Source: Carnobacterium_B sp045617425 (lineage in GTDB: Bacteria > Bacillota > Bacilli > Lactobacillales > Carnobacteriaceae). Taken from it: 64,000 nucleotides of DNA. Both the position numbers and the translations under genes were made by a program. Location: positions 150,519 through 214,518 of the forward strand of contig NZ_JAZLIO010000022.1 in NCBI RefSeq assembly GCF_045617425.1, given 5' to 3'. This document shows positions 43,451 through 49,713 of the stretch, piece after piece; the stretch's first letter is position 1, and the number at the start of each line of letters is the position of its first letter. Under the pieces are notes generated by a model, which had not been told where the DNA came from, did no database searches, and saw only the letters and a program-made list of their open reading frames with translations.

Positions 43451-43481
43451 TTTAAAACAAAATAACATAATTTGTTTTAAA
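43451..43481. promoter_or_regulatory. AT-rich 11-bp inverted repeat upstream of comN
   Basis: TTTAAAACAAA, 9 bases, TTTGTTTTAAA. A possible comN promoter (TTGTAT, 17 bases, TATTTT on the minus strand) overlaps it. Confidence 0.45.
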
Positions 43482-43496
43482 ATACAACTATTGCAT

Positions 43497-43537
43497 TAAA
43501 AAAGGATACTATCAGTTTTAGTCTGATAGCACCCTTT
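43497..43537 (-). terminator. Intrinsic terminator after yajC
   Basis: CTATCAG pairs with CTGATAG, extended by AAAGG with CCTTT, followed on the minus strand by TTTTTT. Confidence 0.8.
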
Positions 43538-43556
43538 AAGATCTTAAGTGTAACGA

Positions 43557-43901
43557 TTAAAGTTTTTCGTCAGTATTATTTTCTACTCTATCTTGAGGTG
43601 GTGTGTTTGTTCCAAGATCTTCTACAGGAGTTGAAACTCCGTTAGTCACTATGCGAGCAATGGCTTTCTTTTCAAATGTTAAAAAGATTCCGTCACAATC
43701 AAGTACAACAGTATTATTGGTTGTATTTACTTCATCAATAATCCCATGTAGTCCACCAATTGTTACAACTGAGTCGCCTTTTTTCATAGCATCAAGCATA
43801 TTTTGTGTTTTTGTAGCAGCTTTTTTTTGCGGGCGAATCATCATAAAATACATCAAACCCATAATCGCAATAAAAGGTACAAAATTAAAAATTAACTCCA
43901 T
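43557..43901 (-). CDS. yajC: Sec translocase accessory protein YajC (YrbF)
   Basis: Small single-span membrane protein of 114 residues that joins the SecDF-YajC subcomplex. One N-terminal helix (LIFNFVPFIAIMGLMYFMMI) is followed by RPQKKAATKTQNML and the conserved KKGDSVVTIGGLHGIIDEV beta-domain. The acidic tail is poorly conserved. It lies downstream of tgt as in most Firmicutes. It probably has its own weak promoter in the 99 bases before it, since TGGTAAAGT lies there. Confidence 0.93.
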   Translation of the reverse strand: MELIFNFVPFIAIMGLMYFMMIRPQKKAATKTQNMLDAMKKGDSVVTIGGLHGIIDEVNTTNNTVVLDCDGIFLTFEKKAIARIVTNGVSTPVEDLGTNTPPQDRVENNTDEKL

Positions 43902-44000
43902 TTTTCCACTCCATTCTCCGATTCAATCATCTTTACATTACTTACTTTACCAAACATCTAGTCTTTTTACTATCTCTTAAATAAGATTCTTATAAAACCT

Positions 44001-45146
44001 TTAGAAATTTCTAGCATTTGGTTTATTATAACCATATTCTTCAAAAAAACTTTCTCTGTACTCCAATAAATTATCATCCATAATAGCCTGTCTTACATCT
44101 TTCATTACATTTAATAAGAAATACAAATTATGATAACTAGTCAAACGTAATCCGAATGTTTCATCTGCTTTAATCAAATGACGAATATAAGCTCTTGTAT
44201 AATTTCGACAAGTGTAGCAATCACATTTATCATCCAAAGGCGCAAAATCACGTTCATATTGTGCATTTTTAATAACTACTCGACCTTTACTGGTCATACA
44301 TGTCCCATTACGAGCAATACGAGTAGGCAATACGCAATCAAACATATCGACTCCTCTCATGACACCATCGATCAATGAATCGGCAGTTCCTACGCCCATC
44401 AAATAACGCGGTTTATCATCTGGAATAAGAGGTGTAGTGTATTCTAAAACTTTATTCATACTTTCCTTTGGTTCTCCTACAGATAAACCTCCTATTGAAT
44501 ACCCTGGAAAATCCATAGATACTAAATCACGAGCACTTTGTTGACGAAGTTCTTTAAATCCAGCACCTTGGATAATACCGAATAAACCTTGACGATCAGG
44601 ATTTGCATGAGCTTTTAAGCCTCTTTCAGCCCAACGACTTGTTCGTTCAACTGATTTTTTTACATAATCAAAACTTTCGTCAAACGGTGGACATTCATCA
44701 AAACTCATCATAATATCTGGACCAAGTTTATTTTGAATATTAATGGCTTTTTCAGGAGACAAGAACATTTTTGAGCCATTCAAATGGTTTCTGAAATGAA
44801 CCCCTTCTTCTTCAATTCTGCGCAAGTCACTTAATGAAAATACTTGGAATCCGCCTGAATCGGTTAAAATACCTTTGTCCCAATTCATGAATTTGTGTAA
44901 TCCGCCAGCTTCTTCAACGATATCCTCACCCGGGCGTAACCATAAATGATACGTATTACTTAAAATAATACTTGCTCCCATTGACTTTAATTCTTCAGGA
45001 GCAATACTTTTTACAGTCGCTAACGTTCCAACTGGCATAAACATAGGAGTTGGAAAAGTTCCGTGAGGAGTAATAATTTCTCCTAATCTTGCGCCTGTAT
45101 GTTTTTCTTTTTTTATCAATCGGTATTTAATTGCTGGTTCTGACAT
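44001..45146 (-). CDS. tgt: tRNA-guanine transglycosylase (queuine tRNA-ribosyltransferase)
   Basis: Exchanges G34 for the preQ1 base in tRNAs with GUN anticodons, the first tRNA-bound step of queuosine synthesis. The catalytic aspartates are in LTDSGGFQVFSL and FDCVLPTRIARNGT. The zinc site is CDCYTCRNYTRAYIRHL. The 381 residues are typical. I start at MSEPAIKYRLIKKEKHTG (45146), with AGTAGGA upstream. QueA, which acts next, is encoded upstream but is separated from tgt by a TetR gene and an RNA gene, whereas queA and tgt are usually adjacent. Confidence 0.96.
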   Translation of the reverse strand: MSEPAIKYRLIKKEKHTGARLGEIITPHGTFPTPMFMPVGTLATVKSIAPEELKSMGASIILSNTYHLWLRPGEDIVEEAGGLHKFMNWDKGILTDSGGFQVFSLSDLRRIEEEGVHFRNHLNGSKMFLSPEKAINIQNKLGPDIMMSFDECPPFDESFDYVKKSVERTSRWAERGLKAHANPDRQGLFGIIQGAGFKELRQQSARDLVSMDFPGYSIGGLSVGEPKESMNKVLEYTTPLIPDDKPRYLMGVGTADSLIDGVMRGVDMFDCVLPTRIARNGTCMTSKGRVVIKNAQYERDFAPLDDKCDCYTCRNYTRAYIRHLIKADETFGLRLTSYHNLYFLLNVMKDVRQAIMDDNLLEYRESFFEEYGYNKPNARNF

Positions 45147-45215
45147 GTTTCTATTCCTACTTTCGTTCTTCATAAATTATAGATTTATTAATTATTTTTT
45201 AGATTTTATGATTCC

Positions 45216-45812
45216 TTAATACACAGTTTTTAGTATTAACTCAATAACATCATTCAAATGAATCGTCAGTCCTTGTTCATCATCTGAGTATTCTTTTCTA
45301 GCTTTATCAACTAAAAGACTCATAATAGCACTATTAAACAGATAAACAATTGTTTCATATTGTTGATCTGTTAATGAATGGTCTTTCGAGAACTCTTTTA
45401 ATTTAGTACAGAGTAATTGTTGGATATATTCTTGTTTATAGTTGAAAATCGATTTAGTTTGTTCATTACCTACTTCCTTAATCGTACTAAGAACAATTTG
45501 GCGATGCCTGTCAAAAATATCCGCAATAAAGCGACCGGACTGTTGCATTAAATCCGTTGTATCTTTAAAGTTCTGAGAAAAAAATTCATCTACTTCATTA
45601 GTAATTTGTTTTGTGTGTTGTTTAAAAGCAGTATCCATTAAAACTTGTTTAGATTGAAAATTTTTAAAAATAGTTGTCTCATTGACTTCAGCTTTTTGAG
45701 CGATCATCTTTGTTGTCGTACTTTTATATCCCACATGTGAAACTAAATCTAATGCTGCATCAATAATACGTTGTTGCGTCTTTGTTAATGCTTCCGCGTT
45801 TACATTTGCCAC
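45216..45812 (-). CDS. TetR-family transcriptional regulator
   Basis: 198 residues. The N-terminal helix-turn-helix is clear: RIIDAALDLVSHVGYKSTTTKMIAQKAEVNETTIFKNFQSKQ. The C-terminal ligand domain is not recognisable. GTG start at 45812 with GGAGG 9-10 bases upstream. A perfect 8-6-8 palindrome (45835-45856) lies between its extended -10 and the ribosome binding site, so it probably represses itself. No transporter or enzyme gene that could be its target is adjacent, apart from the divergent RNA gene. No terminator separates it from tgt 69 bases downstream, so it may affect tgt expression. Confidence 0.88.
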   Translation of the reverse strand: MANVNAEALTKTQQRIIDAALDLVSHVGYKSTTTKMIAQKAEVNETTIFKNFQSKQVLMDTAFKQHTKQITNEVDEFFSQNFKDTTDLMQQSGRFIADIFDRHRQIVLSTIKEVGNEQTKSIFNYKQEYIQQLLCTKLKEFSKDHSLTDQQYETIVYLFNSAIMSLLVDKARKEYSDDEQGLTIHLNDVIELILKTVY

Positions 45813-45834
45813 TTAATTATGACCTCCAAATTCA

Positions 45835-45856
45835 ACATACTTTTAAACAAGTATGT
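45835..45856. promoter_or_regulatory. Probable TetR operator
   Basis: ACATACTT, 6 bases, AAGTATGT: a perfect inverted repeat just downstream of the tetR -10 element. Confidence 0.7.
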
Positions 45857-45864
45857 ACTCACTC

Positions 45865-45873
45865 AATATAACA
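45865..45873 (-). promoter_or_regulatory. tetR extended -10 element
   Basis: TGTTATATT on the minus strand, about 50 bases before the GTG start. Confidence 0.5.
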
Positions 45874-45928
45874 GTTTATCACACTAATTTTAGAAAACAA
45901 GCTATTTTTTAATTTTAAGCCACTTCAT

Positions 45929-45944
45929 TAGTAAACGCTTTCTA
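45929..45944. promoter_or_regulatory. cre-like (CcpA) site at the RNA gene promoter
   Basis: TAGTAAACGCTTTCTA matches the cre consensus WTGNAANCGNWNNCWW at all but one defined position. It covers where the -35 of the RNA promoter would lie. Confidence 0.4.
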
Positions 45945-45948
45945 ATTG

Positions 45949-45957
45949 TGGTATATT
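45949..45957 (+). promoter_or_regulatory. Extended -10 element of the structured RNA gene
   Basis: TGGTATATT on the plus strand, placing the start of transcription near 45964. Confidence 0.6.
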
Positions 45958-45963
45958 ATAGAT

Positions 45964-46284
45964 GGATAGAGAGACGTTTATATGAGTGAATTGGTTGAAT
46001 TTCTTTAGTGTTTAGAAGTAGAAGAAGCAAACAAATCAACATTCTGTTTTTAGTTACCAGATTCACTGTCCGATTCGTTTAAAAATAAAGCTGTACCTTT
46101 GGTAACACCATATGTACCATTTTTAAAGGTTTAAAGGCAGTTTAACCAAAGTAGTAAAGAAACTGTATGTCGTTTTAAAAGAAGTTCAAATAACTATTTG
46201 TTTTTAACTATTCGCTGATTCACTCATATCCTCTCTAAAAACCAATAGAAGTTGGCCTAAAAAGCCAGCTTCTATTTTTTATTC
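45964..46284 (+). ncRNA. Structured non-coding RNA, possibly 6S-like
   Basis: A promoter-to-terminator unit with no protein gene. The ends pair: TAGAGAG (45967-45973) with CTCTCTA (46231-46237), then ATATGAGTGAAT (45980-45991) with ATTCACTCATAT (46218-46229). Next GAATTTCTTT (45997-46006) pairs with AAAGAAGTTC (46178-46187, one G-U). This leaves a large asymmetric bubble whose 3' strand can form a small CAAAT/ATTTG hairpin. An inner stem joins CTTTGGT (46097-46103) and ACCAAAG (46145-46151). A long closing stem, a bubble with a 3'-side hairpin and a terminal stem resemble 6S RNA. The length without terminator is about 275 bases, somewhat longer than usual 6S. Family identity is inference; tmRNA, RNase P and SRP RNA motifs are absent. 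Confidence 0.65.
46244..46280. terminator. Bidirectional terminator between the RNA gene and queA
   Basis: AATAGAAGTTGGC pairs with GCCAGCTTCTATT (one G-U) across a 7-base loop, followed by TTTTTT on the plus strand and a T-rich stretch on the minus strand. Confidence 0.92.
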
Positions 46285-46301
46285 AGATTAACTAAGAGTA
46301 T

Positions 46302-47333
46302 CTATTTAACAAACATTGCATCTCCAAAACTAAAGAAACGATATTTTTCGTCTACTGCATGTTGATAAGCAGCTAGAACATTCTCTCTTCCTGCAAAAGC
46401 ACTGACCAGCATTACTAATGTTGATTTTGGCAAATGAAAGTTAGTTGAAAAAGCATCTACAACTTTGAATGTATAACCAGGTGATATAAAAATATCCGTC
46501 CATCCACTGTCTGCTTTTATTTCTCCATTAAATTTAGTACCAATCGTTTCTAAAGTACGAATAGAAGTTGTTCCCACAGCAACAATTCTACCACCATTGT
46601 TTCGAACAGCTGTTAATTCTTCGGCAGACCCTTCTGTTAAACGATAAAATTCCGAATGCATTTCATGATCTTCAATCGAATCTACACTAACAGGTCTGAA
46701 AGTACCAAGACCTACATGTAAGGTTAAAAAGACCAACTTCACACCTTTTGACTTGATTTGTTCTAGTAACTCTTCTGTAAAATGCAAGCCAGCTGTAGGG
46801 GCAGCAGCAGAACCATTTTCTTTTGCGTACACAGTTTGATAACGTTCACTATCTTCTAATCGTTCTTTGATATAGGGAGGAAGGGGCATTTCTCCTAATG
46901 ATTCTAAAACTTCTAAAAAGATACCATCATAAGAAAAATCAATGATTCTCCCCCCATGATTTAATTCTTCAATTACAGTTGCAGTCAGTCTTCCATCTCC
47001 AAAAGAAATGACATCACCCACTATAGCTTTTTTAGCTGGTTTAACAAGCGTTTCCCATTGATCTTTTTCTGTATTTTTTAATAACAATATTTCAAGATGT
47101 GCGCCTGTTGTTGGCTTTACTCCGTGTAACCGTGCTGGAAGTACACGTGTATCATTCATGACCAGTGCATCACCTTCATTAAGTTCTTCAAGGATATCCA
47201 TGAAGTGTTCATCTTCAACTTCGCCAGTTTCTTTATCTAAAACCAATAATTTTGAACTTGATCGATTTTCTAAAGGGGTTTGAGCAATTAATTCTTCTGG
47301 TAAATCAAAATCAAAGTCATTTGTTGTTAACAT
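46302..47333 (-). CDS. queA: S-adenosylmethionine:tRNA ribosyltransferase-isomerase QueA
   Basis: Converts preQ1 in tRNA to epoxyqueuosine using the ribosyl part of SAM. 343 residues, with family segments FDFDLPEELIAQTPLENR, VMNDTRVLPARLHG, AAPTAGLHFTEELLEQI, VGLGTFRPV and GTTSIRTLETI. I start at ATG 47333, with AGGAG 7 bases upstream; the ATG two codons earlier lies too close to the site. It follows ruvB by 10 bases, so ruvA-ruvB-queA form one operon. It ends at the terminator shared with the RNA gene. Confidence 0.96.
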   Translation of the reverse strand: MLTTNDFDFDLPEELIAQTPLENRSSSKLLVLDKETGEVEDEHFMDILEELNEGDALVMNDTRVLPARLHGVKPTTGAHLEILLLKNTEKDQWETLVKPAKKAIVGDVISFGDGRLTATVIEELNHGGRIIDFSYDGIFLEVLESLGEMPLPPYIKERLEDSERYQTVYAKENGSAAAPTAGLHFTEELLEQIKSKGVKLVFLTLHVGLGTFRPVSVDSIEDHEMHSEFYRLTEGSAEELTAVRNNGGRIVAVGTTSIRTLETIGTKFNGEIKADSGWTDIFISPGYTFKVVDAFSTNFHLPKSTLVMLVSAFAGRENVLAAYQHAVDEKYRFFSFGDAMFVK

Positions 47334-47343
47334 AGTCATACTC

Positions 47344-48357
47344 CTAATCTATATAAGTAATTGGGTAACCGAGGTGAGCATAACCCATATGAGTTACTAT
47401 TCTTCCACGTGGAGTCCGTTGAAGAAAACCTGCTTGCAATAAATATGGCTCAACCATATCTTCAATTGTTTCAATTTCTTCTCCGATATTAGCTGCAATC
47501 GTAGACAATCCAACTGGTCCACCATGATAATTTTCAATCATCGTTTTTAATAGTTTTTGATCAACAAAATCTAATCCTTCTTGATCGATTCGAAGCATTG
47601 CCAATGCTTCATCTGCTATTTGTTTTTTTATCACTCCATTAGATTCTACTTGAGCGTAGTCCCTTACACGTTTCAACAAGCGGTTTGCTACTCGAGGAGT
47701 CCCTCTCGATCGTCTGGCAATTTCGATTGCACCCGATTCGATTATTTCAGTATTAAAGATGTCTGCTGAACGCAAAACAATATCACTCAGCTCTTCTATT
47801 GTGTAATATTCCATATGCGAGACAATGCCAAAACGGTCCCTCAATGGAGCTGACAACAACCCTGCTCTTGTTGTAGCGCCCACAAGAGTAAAAGGTGGCA
47901 ACGGGAAGTGAACAGGGTGTGCAGTTGGCCCTTGTCCTACAATGATATCTACAAAGTAATCCTCCATAGCAGAATACAACATTTCTTCAACTAGTCTTGG
48001 CATACGATGGATTTCATCTATAAATAGAACGTCTCCAGCTTCTAACTCATTTAAAAGAGCAACTAAATCTCCTGCCTTCTCGATTGCAGGACCACTTGTT
48101 GTTCTTATCGCTACGTCCATTTCGTTTGAGATCACCATCGCCATCGTTGTTTTTCCTAAACCAGGCGGACCATAAAGTAAAACGTGATCTAGAGCTTCTT
48201 CACGATTCTTTGCTGCTTCTATATAAATTGACAATTCTCTTTTTACTTTTTCTTGGCCGATGTATTCTTCTAAATAATGTGGACGTAATGATTTTTCTAA
48301 CGAAATTTCATCTGTCGTACTGCTATCACCGGAAATAATGCGTTCTTCTGAATTCAT
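47344..48357 (-). CDS. ruvB: Holliday junction branch-migration ATPase RuvB
   Basis: Hexameric AAA+ motor that drives branch migration with RuvA. 337 residues. RPHYLEEYIGQEKVK starts the domain, Walker A is LLYGPPGLGKTTMA, Walker B is LFIDEIHRM, sensor 1 is LVGATTRAGLL, the arginine finger is in APLRDRFG, and the C-terminal winged helix ends PRGRIVTHMGYAHLG. It lies 34 bases after ruvA and 10 before queA. Confidence 0.97.
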   Translation of the reverse strand: MNSEERIISGDSSTTDEISLEKSLRPHYLEEYIGQEKVKRELSIYIEAAKNREEALDHVLLYGPPGLGKTTMAMVISNEMDVAIRTTSGPAIEKAGDLVALLNELEAGDVLFIDEIHRMPRLVEEMLYSAMEDYFVDIIVGQGPTAHPVHFPLPPFTLVGATTRAGLLSAPLRDRFGIVSHMEYYTIEELSDIVLRSADIFNTEIIESGAIEIARRSRGTPRVANRLLKRVRDYAQVESNGVIKKQIADEALAMLRIDQEGLDFVDQKLLKTMIENYHGGPVGLSTIAANIGEEIETIEDMVEPYLLQAGFLQRTPRGRIVTHMGYAHLGYPITYID

Positions 48358-48391
48358 TGTTTTTCACCACTTTTCTTTTTTTGCACTCTGC

Positions 48392-49006
48392 TTACTTCTT
48401 CATCAATAATCGTAAAGCTTCTCGTAAATAAGCATCTGTCGATTCTTTATTTAATTTACGAATTTGCGGTTCAACTTTTTTGATTTCTTTCGCACTGTAT
48501 CCTAGCGCTTCTAATGCTTCCATTGCTTCAGTAACATGATTATAATTAGTGGACAACACTAATTCTTGTTGATACTCAACTGTATTCTCTAATGGTGCAA
48601 CTGCCAAATCAGCTAATTTCCCTTTTAGATCCAAAACGATTTGTGACGCCGTCTTTTTTCCAACTCCTGGAAATTTTGTTAAATAAGCGGCATCTTCATT
48701 TTCAATTGCTTGTACAAGACCTTGATGATTATCATTCGCTAAAATAGCTAATCCACTTTTTGGACCGATACCTGAAACGCTAAGCAATTTTAAATACAGT
48801 TGTTTTTCGGTATAATCTTTAAAACCATACAATGTAATGGCATCTTCTCTAACAGCTTGGTGAACATAAATTGTTACTTCCTCATTTAATTTACTTGAAA
48901 AGCGAAACGGGTTAGCTATAAACAATTGATACCCTATCCCATTTGTTTCAAGGACAATATACGCAGGACTAACAAAAGTTACTATCCCTTTAATGTATTC
49001 AAACAT
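48392..49006 (-). CDS. ruvA: Holliday junction DNA-binding protein RuvA
   Basis: Tetrameric junction-binding protein of 204 residues. The OB-fold starts MFEYIKGIVTFVSPAYIVLE. Two helix-hairpin-helix motifs are LLSVSGIGPKSGLAIL and LTKFPGVGKKTASQIVLDLK. The C-terminal domain III, which contacts RuvB, has ALEALGYSAKEI. I start at ATG 49006, with GGAG 8 bases upstream. A LexA-type box lies 48 bases upstream. Bacillus ruvAB is a known SOS operon. Confidence 0.96.
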   Translation of the reverse strand: MFEYIKGIVTFVSPAYIVLETNGIGYQLFIANPFRFSSKLNEEVTIYVHQAVREDAITLYGFKDYTEKQLYLKLLSVSGIGPKSGLAILANDNHQGLVQAIENEDAAYLTKFPGVGKKTASQIVLDLKGKLADLAVAPLENTVEYQQELVLSTNYNHVTEAMEALEALGYSAKEIKKVEPQIRKLNKESTDAYLREALRLLMKK

Positions 49007-49053
49007 ATTATTTTCTCCATTCACTCATTCTATCGTTTTACTAGATGCAAAAA

Positions 49054-49067
49054 GGCACACCTGTTCG
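49054..49067 (-). promoter_or_regulatory. LexA-type operator upstream of ruvA
   Basis: CGAACAGGTGTGCC on the minus strand matches CGAACRNRYGTTYC at 12 of 13 defined positions. It lies just downstream of an extended -10, near the expected start of transcription. Confidence 0.7.
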
Positions 49068-49073
49068 CTATTT

Positions 49074-49082
49074 AGTTTACCA
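49074..49082 (-). promoter_or_regulatory. ruvAB-queA extended -10 element
   Basis: TGGTAAACT on the minus strand; the -35 is weak. Confidence 0.5.
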
Positions 49083-49131
49083 CATTTGCATCCATAAAAG
49101 GAGCTGCTGCCTAAAAAATCCTAGACAAAAT

Positions 49132-49176
49132 AAAAAAGCACCCTCTAAACCATGTAAACAGTTAGAGAGTGCTTTT
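49132..49176 (-). terminator. Intrinsic terminator after msrB
   Basis: AAAAGCACCCTCTAAAC faces GTTAGAGAGTGCTTTT with small mismatches and is followed on the minus strand by TTTTTT or close to it. Confidence 0.82.
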
Positions 49177-49194
49177 CCTATTTAACTTACCACA

Positions 49195-49632
49195 TTAAGC
49201 AAATAATTTACGGTAACTGTCGTACCCTTCTTCTTCTAATTTATCAACTGGTACAAATCTTAGAGCTGCTGAATTGATACAGTAGCGTAAACCGCCCTTA
49301 TCTTGAGGACCATCCGGAAAGACATGTCCTAAATGAGAGTTCGCATCTGAACTTCTCACTTCCGTACGTTGCATACCAAACTTCACATCCATTTTTTCAA
49401 TAACTTCTTTTTCTTCAATGGGTTTTGTGAATGATGGCCAACCACATCCTGCATCATATTTATCATTTGAAGAGAATAGTGGTTTTCCACTGACAACGTC
49501 TACAAAAATACCATCTTTATAAAAATCATCGTATTCACCTGTAAATGGACGTTCAGTAGCTTCATTTTGAGTTACTTCATATTGAATATCGGTTAACTTA
49601 TTCTTTAATTCGTTTTTATCATAGCTGTTCAT
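49195..49632 (-). CDS. msrB: Peptide-methionine (R)-S-oxide reductase MsrB
   Basis: Repairs methionine-R-sulfoxide in proteins. 145 residues with the substrate loop GCGWPSFTKP, DANSHLGHVFPDGP and the catalytic cysteine in LRYCINSAALRFVP. The two CxxC zinc pairs of some MsrB enzymes are absent, so this is the zinc-free form. I start at ATG 49632 (MNSYDKNELK), with AAGGAGGA upstream. It follows mutL by 81 bases with no clear terminator between, so read-through is possible. Confidence 0.95.
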   Translation of the reverse strand: MNSYDKNELKNKLTDIQYEVTQNEATERPFTGEYDDFYKDGIFVDVVSGKPLFSSNDKYDAGCGWPSFTKPIEEKEVIEKMDVKFGMQRTEVRSSDANSHLGHVFPDGPQDKGGLRYCINSAALRFVPVDKLEEEGYDSYRKLFA

Positions 49633-49713
49633 GAAAATCCTCCTTTTTGATTCTATTTTCATTCTACACTTTTTAAAGAATTGCTTCAATTCATTGAATT
49701 TAATTTATTGGAT

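Noticed and set aside
45982..46008. Tiny plus-strand frame (ATG to TAG, 8 codons) in the structured RNA
   Set aside because: It has no good ribosome binding site, and its first bases pair with the 3' end of the RNA.
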